The position numbers were made by a program, and so were the translations under genes. From Russula earlei (taxonomy: Eukaryota > Basidiomycota > Agaricomycetes > Russulales > Russulaceae), in NCBI GenBank assembly GCA_025769875.1, contig JAGFNK010001095.1:1-15022 (forward strand): DNA of 15,022 nt, written 5' to 3'. Below are positions 14,757 through 15,022 of this stretch, one piece after another (position 1 is the first letter of the stretch; each line of letters opens with the position of its first letter). The notes beneath the pieces were generated by a model, which made no database searches, was not told where the DNA came from, and saw only the letters and a list, made by a program, of their open reading frames with translations.

Positions 14757-15022
14757 CTGGCAACTGGTGAGAAGGTTTCATCATAATCAATTCCCTCTAC
14801 TTGGGTGAACCCCATTGCAACTAAACACATGCGAAACCTGCCATCAGATTTGCATGCAAACCCCATCTTGATCTGATGGCCTTATGGCCCGGCGGTAGAT
14901 CAATGAGATCCCAGGTACCATTCTTAGTGAGCGCGTCAATCTCATATTGACACACGGCTCTCCATTCATTGGCAGATTCCGATGACATGGCTTCCCGAAA
15001 TGTAGCCAGAGTGATCGCTTCT
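14757..15022 (-). pseudogene. pol: Copia reverse transcriptase, N-terminal part (cut by window edge)
   Basis: From the window end downward one frame reads A-M-S-S-E-S-A-N-E-W-R-A and N-G-T-W-D-L-I-D-L-P-P-G, the start of the RVT_2 domain. Near 14868 a one-base frameshift moves the match to another frame (R-F-R-M-C-L-V-A-M-G-F-T-Q-V-E-G, then Y-D-E-T-F-S-P-V-A-R-F). The solo LTR follows. Integrase would lie upstream, beyond 15022. Confidence 0.88.

Larger units (their letters stand above)
3495..15022 (-). mobile_element. Ty1/copia element, minus strand, disrupted and cut by the window edge
   Basis: The 3' LTR is at 3495-3973 and its polypurine tract at 3974-3983. Going rightwards, the pol gene is met from C-terminus to N-terminus: RNase H, then the reverse transcriptase in three pieces. 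The chromovirus at 4955-13455 and the solo LTR at 13790-14751 split it. Removing both insertions, with one copy of each target duplication, rejoins the reading frame at both junctions. Integrase, gag and the 5' LTR lie beyond 15022. The left target duplication would be CACAA at 3490-3494. In-frame stops, frameshifts and an Asp-to-Asn change in the catalytic YVDD-type motif show it is dead. Confidence 0.9.

Noticed and set aside
14404..14808. Short open frames on both strands in the family B solo LTR (14404-14652, 14483-14686, 14572-14808)
   Set aside because: They fall within the LTR or cross its right edge into copia, and match nothing recognisable.
1..15022. Host gene, tRNA, rRNA, CRISPR array or DNA transposon
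   Set aside because: No spliceable host-like ORF, cloverleaf, regular spaced repeat array or transposase motif was seen. The LTR elements account for all segments.

Overview
This 15 kb window looks like repeat-rich nuclear DNA of a filamentous fungus, most likely a mushroom-forming basidiomycete (Agaricomycetes). I infer this from the Ty3/gypsy chromovirus and Ty1/copia protein types and from heavy CpG decay; it is not proven. I found no host gene, tRNA, rRNA or CRISPR array. Essentially every base can be assigned to LTR retrotransposons nested inside one another.

Layout. (1) 1-2108, plus strand: 3' end of an LTR element that starts left of the window, with a broken zinc-knuckle ORF (2-1411), a polypurine tract and a 622-bp 3' LTR (1487-2108). 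(2) 2109-3118, minus strand: an old gypsy gag-protease remnant that element 1 invaded. (3) 3119-3494: the first 376 bp of an LTR whose family reappears at 9489. (4) 3495-15022, minus strand: a Ty1/copia element with its 479-bp 3' LTR at 3495-3973 and its reverse transcriptase/RNase H in three pieces (14757-15022, 13456-13789, 4007-4954). Its 5' part lies beyond the right edge. (5) 4955-13455, plus strand: a complete Ty3/gypsy chromovirus inserted in the copia reverse transcriptase just after its YVDD-type motif. It has two 593-bp LTRs and a GACAT target duplication. Its order is LTR, primer site, gag, protease, reverse transcriptase, RNase H, integrase, chromodomain, a third ORF with a second zinc knuckle, polypurine tract, LTR. 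(6) 9489-10317: an 829-bp solo LTR inside that integrase, also with GACAT duplications. (7) 13790-14751, minus strand: a 962-bp solo LTR inside the copia, with CAAAC duplications.

The nesting gives a relative history: gypsy remnant, then LTR family A, then copia, then chromovirus, then LTR family A again. All coding regions are dead. The dominant lesion is in-frame TGA where the families usually carry arginine, as expected from C-to-T change of CGA codons at methylated CpG.

The most interesting signals are four. The chromovirus primer site matches an 11-nt sequence at its own predicted transcript start, which suggests Tf1-like self-priming. Two unrelated-looking elements carry a zinc-knuckle ORF between pol and the 3' LTR. 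LTR family A has an array of CRE/bZIP-like sites. A 17-nt block just downstream of TATA is identical in two otherwise different LTRs. All alignments, counts and translations here were done by eye.
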